Below, in pieces: positions 16,055-26,117 of a DNA stretch of 64,000 bases (its first letter is position 1; each line of letters begins with the position of its first letter). The translations under genes and the position numbers were made by a program. A model generated the notes under the pieces. It saw nothing but the letters and a program-made list of their open reading frames with translations. It made no database searches and was not told where the DNA came from. Origin of the DNA: Bacteroidia bacterium (GTDB lineage: Bacteria > Bacteroidota > Bacteroidia > CAIKAF01). The stretch lies in contig JAUHWY010000011.1 of assembly GCA_030427255.1 (NCBI GenBank), positions 23,933-87,932 on the forward strand, in the 5' to 3' direction.

Positions 16055-18331
16055 TTAGTGGATGTACAAAAACTTGGTAACCATGGCTTCGGAGCCGTCT
16101 TCGTTGGTACAAAAAACCAAATATACCCCGGTGGCAGGCCGTCTTCCATCGTACCTTAGTCCGTTCCAAGTAGCGGTTCCGCCTTGAGCCTGCGTTTTGT
16201 AGACCAAATTCCCGGCTACATCGGCAATAATAACATCGGAATCTCTTGCCAAGCCGGTAATGGTTACCGGTCCGTCATGCGTTTCACGAACGGGGTTAGG
16301 AAAGACATAAACATCGCCAAAGCTATCGTCGGCTTCTGTGGCATTGCCTCGGAAGGAAATAATGCCTAGGTCGGTGCCAAAATACACTTCTCCGCTTAGG
16401 GGATCAATGGCTACACACAATACATTATCGGAGAAAAGCGGTGTTTCTCCGGCTCTAAATCGGTGAATAACTTCGCGACCATCGTCGCTAACCAATAGGA
16501 CTCCTGCGCCTTGGGTAGCAATCCATTTTCTATTGGCTCCATCGACCACAATGTCGTTGATAACGGTTTGCGCCAAAAGGAGCTCGTTGTTGCCATCCTC
16601 TGCGGTAATAACAATTCTCTGTCCATTAACGGCTTGTCCTGTAAACAATTGACCGGGACTAAAAACACGGATACCGTCTTCGGTTCCTACCCAAATTTCT
16701 CCGTTGCGGTCTTTGGCCATGGAGCGGATACTTAGGCTGGGTAAATCTCCATTATTGAATTGTCCGGTAAGGTATTGCCTTAAACCGGTTTCGGGTTGAT
16801 AGACGGCAATTCCACGGCCTATGGATGCCAACCAAACATGGCCCAAGTCATCTACCAATACGTCACCGGTAGGGACATTAACGGAGCTAAATCCCGGAAA
16901 ATTTACGTTTAGGAGTGTGGTACCATCGGGTCCTTGTTGAATCAAGCCAATATCGGAATACGAGGGGCTAAACCATAGATTGCTTTCGGAATCAAAAGTT
17001 AAACCACCAATTCCAGGTCGTCCTTGACCCAGCGGAACCGGTGGGCCTTGGGTAATATTGGTAAATTGAAAATCACGAATTTCGTAAAGGCCGGATAAAA
17101 TAGAGGCTACAAAAAGGTGGGAGGGATCGTTTGGATCGATGGCAATTTGAACAAAATCTGCATGGGTAAAAGCATAGCCATCGTTACTTTCTCTCAATAC
17201 CTTCCAAGAGCCATTTCTTCGGTAAAACATTTGGTCTGCCCTAAAACTGGGTCCCCAGGTTGGGCTTCTGGCGCCTGAGGCTACCCAAATGGTACCATCT
17301 TCCAAAACCTTCATGTCGTAAACGTTTTTGGTTTCAGGGCCGGGAGGACCATTTGTTGCACCGTTTTGGGAAATTATCACCAAGCCTCTACGATCGGATG
17401 CTGCATATATTTCACCTTCAGTGGAAATTACAGCTTCTCTAAATGGCCCAAAGGCTTCGCTGTAACTAAAATCAACTTGCCAAGAGCTGTTTAGGGTTAG
17501 TACGGACTCATCTGCCACTACCAATAAGCGGTTTTGAGAAGTTCTCAAGGAGCGGATGGGGCTGCTTTGGCCTGTATTTACAAGCTGAGGGCTTTGGCCC
17601 GGTGCCCAACGCAAGATGCTGTCGGTTTGGTCATTTTTTAAATACACCAAATGGTTTTGATATACGGCCAAGGACCGGACTCCACCGGCTCCTATGTCGT
17701 TTATTTTTTCCCACAGCGTTAGGTTTTTGAAATTAGCTCCCAAGGGAAACCTAAATAAGCCATTGGACAAGGCGGCATAGCCAAAATTCTGAAAGGTGAC
17801 AAAATCAAAACATTGCTGACCCGTAAACAAAGGGTTATCGGAAAAAAGAACCGAGTTTCGGATGACTTCTTGCCGCATGTCCACCAATACCAACCCAAAG
17901 TCGCATGCCAACCAAGCGGAATCTTGAGTAACAAAAATGCGTTGTACTTTGCGGCTGCTGGAAATGCCTGCACTAAGCAAATCAGGAAAAGCCGTTATTC
18001 TGCCATTTTTAATCAAATCGATTTGACCGTCTTGGTACCCGGCAATCCACCAGTTTTGCGTTTTGTGGTACCGCAGGGCAGAGGGCTGGATGGAACTAAA
18101 GCCTTCGGCTGTGGTGTAGGGAATTCTTTCAAAATCCGCAAATTGGTAGCCCCATAGTCCATTTTGAGAAGCTAAAACCAGTTGATCGGCTCCGGCATCT
18201 ATGCTTTGACAACGATTCATGGGGACATGCGCTCTCCATGTTCCGGGGGCAATTTGTGCTAAGTTTTGCTGAGCATTTAGTGCGCCCAAAAGGGAGAATA
18301 GTGCGCCGAAGAAAAGAGGGAAATGTTTCAT
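16055..18331 (-). CDS. porZ: PorZ-like T9SS beta-propeller protein
   Basis: A 758-aa secreted protein. A signal peptide (MKHFPLFFGALFSLLGALNAQ) is followed by GTWRAHVPMNRCQSIDAGADQLVLASQNGLWGY, then many propeller blades resembling the two-component-regulator propeller (GLTFDSESNLWFSPSYSDIG, VDDLGHVWLASIGRGIAVYQ, KDRNGEIWVGTEDGIRVFSP). A C-terminal sorting-type domain completes it (VYVFPNPVRETHDGPVTITGL, ATWNGLRYDGRRPATGVYLVF). This matches PorZ, which delivers anionic LPS to the T9SS attachment complex at the cell surface. Next to recO, with a 2-bp gap. An in-frame ATG two codons earlier (18337) is also possible. Confidence 0.8.
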   Translation of the reverse strand: MKHFPLFFGALFSLLGALNAQQNLAQIAPGTWRAHVPMNRCQSIDAGADQLVLASQNGLWGYQFADFERIPYTTAEGFSSIQPSALRYHKTQNWWIAGYQDGQIDLIKNGRITAFPDLLSAGISSSRKVQRIFVTQDSAWLACDFGLVLVDMRQEVIRNSVLFSDNPLFTGQQCFDFVTFQNFGYAALSNGLFRFPLGANFKNLTLWEKINDIGAGGVRSLAVYQNHLVYLKNDQTDSILRWAPGQSPQLVNTGQSSPIRSLRTSQNRLLVVADESVLTLNSSWQVDFSYSEAFGPFREAVISTEGEIYAASDRRGLVIISQNGATNGPPGPETKNVYDMKVLEDGTIWVASGARSPTWGPSFRADQMFYRRNGSWKVLRESNDGYAFTHADFVQIAIDPNDPSHLFVASILSGLYEIRDFQFTNITQGPPVPLGQGRPGIGGLTFDSESNLWFSPSYSDIGLIQQGPDGTTLLNVNFPGFSSVNVPTGDVLVDDLGHVWLASIGRGIAVYQPETGLRQYLTGQFNNGDLPSLSIRSMAKDRNGEIWVGTEDGIRVFSPGQLFTGQAVNGQRIVITAEDGNNELLLAQTVINDIVVDGANRKWIATQGAGVLLVSDDGREVIHRFRAGETPLFSDNVLCVAIDPLSGEVYFGTDLGIISFRGNATEADDSFGDVYVFPNPVRETHDGPVTITGLARDSDVIIADVAGNLVYKTQAQGGTATWNGLRYDGRRPATGVYLVFCTNEDGSEAMVTKFLYIH

Positions 18332-18362
18332 ATGCATGCTCCGAAGCTAGTATAACGCAAAT

Positions 18363-20246
18363 TTACGGTTTATTGTACAGCTCTTTTAGGTGAACCCACT
18401 TCCCCTGCACCTGAAACTGCACGGAGTCTTGCAATGGGCCAAAGTTCCATTGCACTCTGAGGGGATGCTCAATACTGCAATGCAAGGGCTTTGAATTTAT
18501 GGTACATGAAATCATGCGATCTCTAGGAAGCCTAAACTCCTGTTCCTTAATGAGGCTAACAAAACTCCCTAAGGGTGGAGCCACCTCAATAGAAAAGTAG
18601 CTTTGGATTGGCCTGTTGGCCTTTAACCGGATTTGCCAGTGCAAATAGGAGGTACCCACTTCACCCTCACCTTGGCATTTTTCTTGGTTTAACATCCATT
18701 GGAAATTGCGTTTTCCGGCAAATGCGGTGTCTATAAAAAAGGAACCGGAAGGTGCTTTTTCTGACCTTTGCAAGCTAAAGAAGTTCCATGCCAGATTTAG
18801 GCTTTTGGACGAATCCATTGGTGTAAATCCTTGGAATGGCAAGGTACAAAAGGCTTGGTAAGCTTGGGCGGAGGCAAGGTAATGAACAAAAGCCACCGGT
18901 TCATCCGAAGAGGAAGACCAGTGGCGCTCTTTTAAACTATCTAAAGCCAGACAATCGGATGGGTCATGAAGCTGTACCCATTTATCCGGGCTTTGCCTGA
19001 GCAGGTGGTTTGCCACTGCTTTTGGAAACTCCACCAAAATGGCCGGTACCCGGTTTTGATTACTTGCTAGGAACCGTTCTACGGGACGGATGTCTACAAA
19101 AGGAGTGGTTCTAAATATTTCATTCTGAAAAAGGGTGGAATAGGCCAGTAAAAAAGAAAAGGCCAGAAAAATGGGTGGTTTAAGTTGTCTAAACCACTTA
19201 TTTCCCAATTGAAGCATAGCCGCCAAAGCAAAGGGAAGTAAAGGCACCAGCATGCTTTCGTGAAGTATCGACCGACCATGAAAACCTGCTGCAAACAAAT
19301 ACAAAAACAGAGAAGAAAGCACTAAGACTATGCTCAACAAGGATAGCTTTTCGGAGGGTAGCCTAAGGTACTTGGTTACTTTTTTGCTGCGCTTAGCCTT
19401 AGAAAAGTATCCCAAAACAAGCATGGCCACTAGGGCCAAACCAACCAACCACGATCGGTTTATCACTTCTCCAAAAATGGATAAGTAATCTTCCCAGTTG
19501 CTTGGTGGAACAAGCCAGCCGTTGGGTCCAATATGCATTTTTTTGGCATGCTGTAGGCTTAGGTGCAAATAGGGAAGGGTGCCTAGCGTTGACAATCCTA
19601 GGGCAAAGAAGAACGCTTTTCGGTTGTTCCTTTTCAAAAAGAATGCGGAGAACAAACAGAGACTTAAGGCCACAAAGTAAGAGGGGTAGTGGGTGTAAAA
19701 CAAGGCAAGTACGGATAAGCCCAAAGCTAGGCCTCGGCTTAAGGGAACCGATTTGTTTCTGTTAAAAATCCTGTCCCACTGGTACAAGCTAAGCAGCACT
19801 AAGCTTAAGCCCAAGCCATAAGGCCTGGCATAAAAGCCAAAAAGCACCGGTAAGTTTCCACAGGCAATAAAGGCACAAACAAGTAGAGCGGTACGGCGGC
19901 TGAACCAATTTCCAAACACCTTGTATGCAAAAAAGACGCTGCAGGCAGAAAATAGCACAAAAGGCAAACGTATAAGCACCTCTATAGGCGGAACCACCTG
20001 CATCCAAAGGGCCAGAATGGTTGCTGTTAGTGGTGGGTGATTGTCGCCTTCACTTAGGGTTTGTCTTATATAGTTCCACCAACCCATTTCCTTTATGTGG
20101 TACATCACCTGCAATTCATCTACCGTGAACCCGATGGATTGAACCTTAAGAAGGCGAAGCAATAGCCCTAAGCCGAGCAGCATCCACATCATGTACCGCA
20201 AGCTTCGGAGTTTGTCGTCGGAAAAGGCCTGTGCTTTTTGATTCAT
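18363..20246 (-). CDS. GT-C fold glycosyltransferase, ArnT/PMT-like membrane protein
   Basis: A 627-aa polytopic protein. The first lumenal loop has GFTVDELQ with acidic residues in the position of the GT-C catalytic motif, and GDNHPPLTATILALW matches the HPP block of GT39/GT83-type (PMT_2) enzymes. About ten hydrophobic helices follow up to residue 360; the last about 250 residues are soluble and probably periplasmic. The family transfers sugars from polyprenyl-phosphate donors to lipids or proteins. Donor and acceptor are unknown. It follows the same strand as porZ-recO but is separated by 31 bp. Confidence 0.75.
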   Translation of the reverse strand: MNQKAQAFSDDKLRSLRYMMWMLLGLGLLLRLLKVQSIGFTVDELQVMYHIKEMGWWNYIRQTLSEGDNHPPLTATILALWMQVVPPIEVLIRLPFVLFSACSVFFAYKVFGNWFSRRTALLVCAFIACGNLPVLFGFYARPYGLGLSLVLLSLYQWDRIFNRNKSVPLSRGLALGLSVLALFYTHYPSYFVALSLCLFSAFFLKRNNRKAFFFALGLSTLGTLPYLHLSLQHAKKMHIGPNGWLVPPSNWEDYLSIFGEVINRSWLVGLALVAMLVLGYFSKAKRSKKVTKYLRLPSEKLSLLSIVLVLSSLFLYLFAAGFHGRSILHESMLVPLLPFALAAMLQLGNKWFRQLKPPIFLAFSFLLAYSTLFQNEIFRTTPFVDIRPVERFLASNQNRVPAILVEFPKAVANHLLRQSPDKWVQLHDPSDCLALDSLKERHWSSSSDEPVAFVHYLASAQAYQAFCTLPFQGFTPMDSSKSLNLAWNFFSLQRSEKAPSGSFFIDTAFAGKRNFQWMLNQEKCQGEGEVGTSYLHWQIRLKANRPIQSYFSIEVAPPLGSFVSLIKEQEFRLPRDRMISCTINSKPLHCSIEHPLRVQWNFGPLQDSVQFQVQGKWVHLKELYNKP

Positions 20247-20281
20247 TTGGGTACCTTTGGGAAAACGATCGCTTATATCCT

Positions 20282-20929
20282 ATGAAAACGTATTTGTCAA
20301 AACTCCGTAAAGATTATAAAATGATGTCATTATCGGAGGACGAAGCGGGCGATGACCCCATAAAACTTTTAGAGAAATGGCTTTCAGATGCTGCAAATAA
20401 CAATGTATCTGAGCCAAATGCCATGGTACTTTCAACGGTAGACGCTCAGGGAATTCCTCATTCTAGAGTTTTGCTATTGAGGAATTTAGAGCAAAAAGGA
20501 CTTAGCTTTTACACCAATTATCAATCCGAAAAAGGCACGCACCTGGCAGACAATCCACATGCTGCCATAAATTTTTTCTGGGTAGACATGGAACGTCAGG
20601 TTCGGATTGTGGGTAAGGTGGAAAAGATTTCGGTTATGGAATCTAACGAATACTTTCAATCCAGACCACGGCAAAATCAAATTTCGGCTTGGGCATCGCC
20701 TCAAAGCGAGGTGGTTGCCAATAGAGAGGCATTAGAGGCCAGGTTTCGCGAGTTTGAGCAAAAATTTGAGGGACTGCAGGAAATCGAAAAACCACCGTTT
20801 TGGGGAGGTTACCGGCTATCTCCTTCGCGGATGGAGTTTTGGCAAGGCCGTCCGGGAAGGTTGCACGACCGTATTCGTTTTAGTTTAGAGGAAGACCAAT
20901 CGTGGAGAAGGGAACGCCTTGGTCCATAA
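20282..20929 (+). CDS. pdxH: Pyridoxine/pyridoxamine 5'-phosphate oxidase
   Basis: The product is 215 aa, the typical PdxH length. Recognisable blocks are LRKDYKMMSLSEDEAGDDPIKLLEKWL, EPNAMVLSTVDAQGIPHSRVLLLRNL, GLSFYTNYQSEKGTHLADNP, NFFWVDMERQVRIVGKVEKIS, SRPRQNQISAWASPQS, and the C-terminal WGGYRLSPSRMEFWQGRPGRLHDRI with the substrate-binding R-L-H. The enzyme uses FMN and oxygen to make pyridoxal 5'-phosphate. ATG 20282 is chosen; an earlier in-frame ATG at 20231 lies inside the divergent glycosyltransferase gene. Confidence 0.95.
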   Translation: MKTYLSKLRKDYKMMSLSEDEAGDDPIKLLEKWLSDAANNNVSEPNAMVLSTVDAQGIPHSRVLLLRNLEQKGLSFYTNYQSEKGTHLADNPHAAINFFWVDMERQVRIVGKVEKISVMESNEYFQSRPRQNQISAWASPQSEVVANREALEARFREFEQKFEGLQEIEKPPFWGGYRLSPSRMEFWQGRPGRLHDRIRFSLEEDQSWRRERLGP

Positions 20930-20965
20930 TTTGAACTTGATAGGCATTTCACTTGTTGTATAGCT

Positions 20966-21427
20966 ATGTTTTCACCGGTCTTCTTTATTGCATTAATTGC
21001 CGCTTTGCTCCTTACAGGCATTGCTTGGTATGCTGCTTTGGTGTATTATCCCTCCTTTACCTATTGGCAAAAAGAAGCCATTCCCTTGCGTGGACCTTTA
21101 GTGCATAATAGAGGCTTTTTGCTCATGTTTCCGCTCATGTCCTTGGAGCTGCTTACCAGTTTTGCCGTAGTGATTTTTAGCGTTAAGGTGCTCTCCGCCG
21201 ACACCCCGGGAGGTGACTCTTTTCTAATGATGAATGGCATCGCTTTTTTTATGCTTTTGGCCATTTGGTTTATTTCTTTAGCCTTAATGCGGCCTGCAAG
21301 AAAACAGTTTTTTAAACAGCCCGACAGCAAAGTGCACCTGCAGCTCATTCGAATTCAATACGTTCGCACCGGCTTGTGGACCCTGAGGGCTATTTTGATG
21401 GTTTTGTCGGTGGTTCAAAAGGCTTAA
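20966..21427 (+). CDS. Four-helix integral membrane protein, function unknown
   Basis: A 153-aa protein with four predicted transmembrane helices (about residues 4-27, 47-68, 86-106 and 129-149). The segments YYPSFTYWQ, HNRGFLLMFPLM and a C-terminal IQYVRTGLWTLRAILM resemble small membrane proteins of the DUF1772-like type, but I do not recognise it firmly. It sits 36 bp after pdxH and 1 bp before the VWA gene, so it is likely part of that operon. Confidence 0.6.
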   Translation: MFSPVFFIALIAALLLTGIAWYAALVYYPSFTYWQKEAIPLRGPLVHNRGFLLMFPLMSLELLTSFAVVIFSVKVLSADTPGGDSFLMMNGIAFFMLLAIWFISLALMRPARKQFFKQPDSKVHLQLIRIQYVRTGLWTLRAILMVLSVVQKA

Positions 21428-21428
21428 T

Positions 21429-22523
21429 ATGCAAACAGGATATTTAATTACCCGGTTTGTTGCTCCCGAAAAGGATCCCTTTGACCGCTTGCTGCCCATG
21501 TTTAGGGAATTGCTCTTGATAAGCTCCGGAAATGTGGAGGAAACCCTTGACTGGCTCCGTGAAGTGGATAGGCAGCATCAAATTACCGATAAGGACTACA
21601 CCATCGAAGATTTTATTGAGGAGCTATTCGAACGCGGCTATTTGCGCCAAGCAACTCCGGGTTCTAAAGGAGGGGCCCAAGCTACCGAAAAGGCAGACCG
21701 AATGATGCGTGAAGCTGCCCTGGAGCAAATTTTCGGAAAACTCAAACGAGATACCGGAGGACAGCACCGAAGCACAGGAATAGGAAATAAAGAAGAATGG
21801 CAAGGTTCGTATCACTCCTACAATTTTGGTGACCCTCTGGAAGATATAGACTTAAGCTTGTCCATGCAAGAGGCCATGCGCCGCACCGGATCTTGGCAAC
21901 AGATGGAAGAACAAGATTTAAGGGTGCGCGAAAGCGAAAGCAAATCTAAAGTAGCTACAGTTTTGCTCATCGATATTTCGCATTCCATGATTCTGTATGG
22001 TGAAGACCGCATTACTCCCGCTAAAAGGGTAGCCATGGCACTTGCAGAATTGGTGCGCCGAAAATACCCGGGCGACCACCTCGAAATAGTGGCCTTTGGC
22101 AACGATGCACACCGAATATCCATTAAGGATTTACCTTATTTACAAGTTGGACCATTTCATACCAACACCGTGGCCGGCCTTGAAATGGCCTTGGATATTT
22201 TACGGAGACACCGAAGTGCCAACAAGCAAATTTTTATGATTACCGATGGCAAACCTACCTGCCTGAAAGAAGGCAAAGCTTATTATAAAAACAGCTTTGG
22301 TTTGGATGAAAAAATCTTGAACCGCACCTTGAATTTGGCCGAGGTTTGTCGCCGCCAATCTATTCCTGTAACCACCTTCATGGTCGCCCAAGATCCTTGG
22401 TTGGTAGAATTTGTAGAAGAATTCACTGAAATCAACGGCGGTAGAGCATTTTTTAGTGATTTAGAAGGCTTAGGAAGCTTGGTCTTTAGAGATTTTGAAA
22501 AAAACAGACGAAAAAGATTATGA
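21429..22523 (+). CDS. VWA-domain protein partner of MoxR-type ATPase
   Basis: A 364-aa protein. The N-terminal about 170 residues are helical and charged. A von Willebrand A domain spans about 175-360, with [10 protein letters not shown] holding the MIDAS motif DxSxS (Asp182, Ser184, Ser186), then [27 protein letters not shown]-type Thr in [12 protein letters not shown], and ITDGKPT with the MIDAS Asp. Such proteins pair with AAA+ ATPases of the MoxR/ChlI type and help insert cofactors or remodel protein complexes. It overlaps the ATPase gene by 4 bases, which supports a two-subunit machine. Confidence 0.8.
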   Translation: MQTGYLITRFVAPEKDPFDRLLPMFRELLLISSGNVEETLDWLREVDRQHQITDKDYTIEDFIEELFERGYLRQATPGSKGGAQATEKADRMMREAALEQIFGKLKRDTGGQHRSTGIGNKEEWQGSYHSYNFGDPLEDIDLSLSMQEAMRRTGSWQQMEEQDLRVRESESKSKVATVLLIDISHSMILYGEDRITPAKRVAMALAELVRRKYPGDHLEIVAFGNDAHRISIKDLPYLQVGPFHTNTVAGLEMALDILRRHRSANKQIFMITDGKPTCLKEGKAYYKNSFGLDEKILNRTLNLAEVCRRQSIPVTTFMVAQDPWLVEFVEEFTEINGGRAFFSDLEGLGSLVFRDFEKNRRKRL

Positions 22524-24001
22524 GCGAAAAACCCTCTATAGCAACTTTAGGAGCCCTAAAAGCTTCCGGGTATCAATTCAAAAGCGTTGCCGAAGAGCTG
22601 AAGCATAATTTGTTGCTCGCCATATCCAATAATCAACACGTTTTTGAGGGAGTTTTGGATTATGAAGACACCGTTATTCCTGAATTGAAACGAGCCATTT
22701 TGGCCAAACACCACATCAACTTTTTGGGGATGCGGGGGCAAGCCAAAACACGCATGGCACGCATGATGGTGGAGCTTCTTGATCCTTGGATTCCTGTGAT
22801 TAAAGGCATTCCCATTCCCGACGATCCCTTGGCTCCTGTGTTGCCTCAAAGCAAACGGCTAATTGAGGACTTGGGCGATGAAACCCCCATCGATTGGATG
22901 CACCGCAGCGATCGTTATGTAGAGAAACTGGCTACACCCGACGTAACAGTGGCAGACCTTATTGGAGACATTGACCCCATTGCTGCCGCCCGCAAAGGAA
23001 CAGGTCTTGGCGACGAAGACGCATTGTTTTTTGGACTTATTCCTAAGGCCAACCGATGCCTGTTTGTTTTGAACGAACTCCCCGATTTGCAAGCCCGTAT
23101 TCAAGTTGCCCTTTTCAATATTCTTCAAGAAGGAGACATCCAAATCCGTAGCTTTAGATTCCGATTGGCTTTAGACATCTCTTTTGTGTTTACCGCCAAT
23201 CCGGAAGATTACACAAACCGAGGCAACCTAATTACTCCGCTCAAAGACCGAATTGGAGCCCAAATCTTGACCCATTACCCAAGAAGTTTGGAGGCAGGCA
23301 TGGCCATTACCCGGCAAGAAGCCAAGATTTCTAAGGAGCTTCTGGAAAGGGTATCGGTTCCCGATTGGATGTTTCGCCTTTTTGAACAAGTGAGTTTTGA
23401 GGCACGAAAAAGTGATTTAATAGACCAGCGCAGTGGGGTTAGTGTCCGTTTATCGGTTTCGGCGCTAGAAGCCTTGTATGCTCAGGCCGAACTCCGCATG
23501 GCGATGAACGGGGAAAAGAAAACCCATATGCGCATTACCGATATGCTGGCCATGGTGCCGGCCATTACCGGAAAAGTAGAGCTGGTGTACGAAGGCGAAC
23601 AAGAGGGCAGGCAAACCGTTGCGCACACCCTAATCAATAAAGCCATTCGAAGCTGCTTTACCGAAATATTTCCCGATCCGGAACGCATGAAGCGAAGCAA
23701 AGAAGGCGATGTGTATGCCCCATTATTGGCTTGGTATGGTCAAGGCAATGAAACCGACCTTGACGCCATGGCCTCCGATAAGGACTATAAGCAAAGCTTA
23801 GAAGCAGTGCCGGGGCTGCGTGCTTTTGCCGAAAAATATGGCCGAAGCCAAGGAGAAGAAACGCTAGCCCTTATGGAATTTGTGCTTTTGGGCTTGGCCG
23901 AGTTCTCTCGCTTGGGTAAACACCTCAGAAATCAAGAAATCCAACTTTCTGACCTCCTGAATGCCATAATGAACAGCGAGGAAGAAGACGATTTTTCATA
24001 G
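22520..24001 (+). CDS. AAA+ ATPase, magnesium-chelatase/MoxR-like
   Basis: A 493-aa ATPase. The Walker A variant is GMRGQAKT (residues 70-77), and Walker B lies in CLFVLNELPDLQARIQVALFNILQEGDIQI, a typical ChlI/MoxR stretch. It is followed by FVFTANPEDYTNRGNLITPLKDRIGAQI, which carries sensor 1 and the arginine finger region. The C-terminal half is helical (GVSVRLSVSALEALYA). Members act with VWA proteins as chaperones for metal or cofactor loading. It is co-translated with the preceding VWA gene (ATGA overlap). The client protein is not evident nearby. Confidence 0.8.
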   Translation: MSEKPSIATLGALKASGYQFKSVAEELKHNLLLAISNNQHVFEGVLDYEDTVIPELKRAILAKHHINFLGMRGQAKTRMARMMVELLDPWIPVIKGIPIPDDPLAPVLPQSKRLIEDLGDETPIDWMHRSDRYVEKLATPDVTVADLIGDIDPIAAARKGTGLGDEDALFFGLIPKANRCLFVLNELPDLQARIQVALFNILQEGDIQIRSFRFRLALDISFVFTANPEDYTNRGNLITPLKDRIGAQILTHYPRSLEAGMAITRQEAKISKELLERVSVPDWMFRLFEQVSFEARKSDLIDQRSGVSVRLSVSALEALYAQAELRMAMNGEKKTHMRITDMLAMVPAITGKVELVYEGEQEGRQTVAHTLINKAIRSCFTEIFPDPERMKRSKEGDVYAPLLAWYGQGNETDLDAMASDKDYKQSLEAVPGLRAFAEKYGRSQGEETLALMEFVLLGLAEFSRLGKHLRNQEIQLSDLLNAIMNSEEEDDFS

Positions 24002-24009
24002 AATCTTGA

Positions 24010-24160
24010 TCCGGCGCCCGGATGGACGCGATAGCCTGTATGGGACGAGGCAGCGTCGGCCCCGCTGAGCCGGGCGGAGCGCATGCAAGCCCCGGAGAAG
24101 CGTAGGGACGACCTGCCAAGGCACATACAGCTAAAGCGGAGAGCCGGATAGCGCCCCAAA
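24010..24160 (-). repeat. GC-rich foldable intergenic element, copy D
   Basis: On the minus strand it begins TTTTTGGGGCGCTATCCGGC, the best match to the family 5' block. CTGTATG (24036-24042) pairs with CATACAG (24124-24130), and GGCAG (24049-24053) with CTGCC (24113-24117). It directly follows the ATPase stop. Confidence 0.7.
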
Positions 24161-24181
24161 AAAATCTAATTTCCCCAATTA

Positions 24182-24324
24182 GAGACCGTTGACACGTTGC
24201 TATTCTGGCGGCGACTTTGCGTTACGTCCAAATCTCAAGTTCCTCATTTACAATCAGTAAACTGCGGACATTCAATTTGGCCGTGCCTTAATTCGCCTTG
24301 AAAACACAACGCGTCAACGGTCTC
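24182..24324. mobile_element. MITE-like element, short copy 1
   Basis: A 143-bp noncoding element. Its ends are GAGACCGTTGACACGTTG and, as reverse complement, GAGACCGTTGACGCGTTG. It is flanked by the direct repeat AATTA (24177-24181 and 24325-24329). Its interior shares blocks with the copy at 32481 in the opposite orientation. No ORF. Confidence 0.8.
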
Positions 24325-24329
24325 AATTA

Positions 24330-24449
24330 GAGACTGTTGATGCGTTGCGTTTTCAAGACACAGTTCCTGAACGCAGCGTCAGGGTTTATAATCCTGACCG
24401 TAGCGTCAGGGCAGGATTGCCGCCAGAATAGCGTCGCATCACCAGTCTC
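24330..24449. mobile_element. MITE-like element, short copy 2
   Basis: A 120-bp element directly beside copy 1, in inverted orientation relative to it, sharing the AATTA between them (24325-24329) and followed by AATTA (24450-24454). The ends GAGACTGTTGATGCGTTG and GAGACTGGTGATGCGACG are diverged versions of the same terminal repeat. It holds two palindromes of the CCTGAC...GTCAGG type. Confidence 0.75.
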
Positions 24450-24496
24450 AATTAACGTTAGTTTAAAAGTACATCCTTACCTTGCAAAGAAAACGC

Positions 24497-26104
24497 ATGC
24501 GGCGCTTTGTCATTTTCTTGATATTTCTTGGTTTAGCTGGCACCCTAAAGGCGCAACTTCCCCCAAAATTGGTGGTGTATATTTCGGTGGATCAAATGCG
24601 GGCAGATTACCTGTTTCGTTTTCGTAAGCTATTTACAACCACAGGCTTACTGCGCATGGAGAGCCTAGGGCGGGTGTATAGAAACCACCATTACAGCTAT
24701 GTGCCCACCTACACCGGCCCGGGACACGCTACCCTCAGCACCGGCACTTGGCCTTATTATCATGGCATTGTGGCCAACGATTGGTTTGATAGAGAAGTGC
24801 GGCGAAAGGTCTATTGCGTCGAAGATGCCAGTGCTCAGCCGGTGGGTACTTCCCACAAAAATGGTCAAATGAGTCCCGTTTGGCTTAGAAGCAGCACCCT
24901 TGGCGACGAGCTGAAGCTGGCCTATCCCGAAGCAAAGTCGGTGGCCATTGCTTTAAAAGACCGGGCGGCCATCCTTATGGCCGGTCATTCTGCCGACGGT
25001 GTGTACTGGTTCGACGAAAGCACAGGACGTTTTGTTAGTTCCACCTTTTATACCCAAAGTTTACCTGCTTGGCTTGAGCAATTCAACGGCAAAAAGCGTG
25101 CAGAAACCCTGCTTCAAGACGATTGGACCCTGAGTATTCCCGAAGCCATGCTTCAAGATTTTGGTCCGGACGAAAGTCCCTACGAAATGCCCTTTAAAGG
25201 GCACGAAAAAGTGACTTTTCCCTATCCGCTCAAAAAAATTGCCAAAGAAAAGGGCTTGGGGCTCATAAAATCTGTGCCGGGCGGAAATACCATCACCTTT
25301 GAAATGGCTCAAGCTGCCATTGAGGGCGAAGGACTGGGGCAAGATTATCAGCCCGATTTACTGCATCTGAGCTTTTCGGCCACAGATTATTGCGGCCACC
25401 AATTTGGACCTCGCAGCTTGGAATTGGCCGACATGTACCGACGTTTTGATGAAGAAATGACCTTGTTTTTGAATTACTTGGATCAGACCGTCGGAAAAGA
25501 CGAATATGTGGTGGTGTTAAGTGCCGACCACGGTGTAGCCGACAACCCACATGCCATGGAGGCACAACATATTCCGGCAGGGGTAATTCCTCCCAACTTC
25601 GAAAAAGAGTTGATGGAATGGTGCCATAGGGAAGGAGCCCCGGGTGCCGTTTTGGCCTTTGAGAACTTGCAGATTTATTTTGATTACCCTGCTCTGGAGG
25701 CCGCAGCTGTGCCTTTGCCTGCTTTTCGTCTTAAGCTGGAGCAATGGCTGCACAAGCAGGCCTGGGTACAAGATTTGCTTTGGGCGGATCAGGTCGACGC
25801 TCATTTAAACCATCCCTTAGCCACGGGTTTTGCCGCACGAGGCTATGGAAAGCAGCGTTCCGGTGACCTTATGTTGTTGCTTGCGCCGGGTTACGTAGAG
25901 ACGACCTTTGATGGCAAGGGGGCCACCCACGGAAGCCATTATGCCTACGACACACACGTGCCATTGATTGTATTTGGCAAGGGCATGGACCGATTGGAGT
26001 GGCATGGCCCAACACGAGTGGTAGATATAGCGCCCAGTGTGGCAAGCCTACTTCAAATTCGGGCTCCCAATGCTTCGGTTGGAAAGGTGTTGCCGGGTTT
26101 TTGA
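24497..26104 (+). CDS. PafA-like alkaline phosphatase/phosphodiesterase
   Basis: A 535-aa secreted protein with a signal peptide (MRRFVIFLIFLGLAGTLKAQ). Metal and catalytic motifs of the alkaline phosphatase superfamily are visible: SVDQMRADY (metal Asp32), YTGPGHATLSTG (probable nucleophile Thr73), DYCGHQFGPRSLELADMYRRFDE (Asp/His ligands), VVLSADHGVADNP and THGSHYAYDTHVPLIVFG (His ligand). These match PafA of Bacteroidota, a zinc phosphomonoesterase of the periplasm that releases phosphate from organic esters. A TTG at 24482 is in frame, but ATG 24497 gives the clean signal peptide. Confidence 0.85.
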   Translation: MRRFVIFLIFLGLAGTLKAQLPPKLVVYISVDQMRADYLFRFRKLFTTTGLLRMESLGRVYRNHHYSYVPTYTGPGHATLSTGTWPYYHGIVANDWFDREVRRKVYCVEDASAQPVGTSHKNGQMSPVWLRSSTLGDELKLAYPEAKSVAIALKDRAAILMAGHSADGVYWFDESTGRFVSSTFYTQSLPAWLEQFNGKKRAETLLQDDWTLSIPEAMLQDFGPDESPYEMPFKGHEKVTFPYPLKKIAKEKGLGLIKSVPGGNTITFEMAQAAIEGEGLGQDYQPDLLHLSFSATDYCGHQFGPRSLELADMYRRFDEEMTLFLNYLDQTVGKDEYVVVLSADHGVADNPHAMEAQHIPAGVIPPNFEKELMEWCHREGAPGAVLAFENLQIYFDYPALEAAAVPLPAFRLKLEQWLHKQAWVQDLLWADQVDAHLNHPLATGFAARGYGKQRSGDLMLLLAPGYVETTFDGKGATHGSHYAYDTHVPLIVFGKGMDRLEWHGPTRVVDIAPSVASLLQIRAPNASVGKVLPGF

Positions 26105-26117
26105 ACCTTTTTTTTTA

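Noticed and set aside
16055..18331. Reading as a two-component sensor because of its propeller blades
   Set aside because: No histidine kinase, receiver or transmembrane segment is present, and it ends in a sorting-type domain; PorZ fits better.
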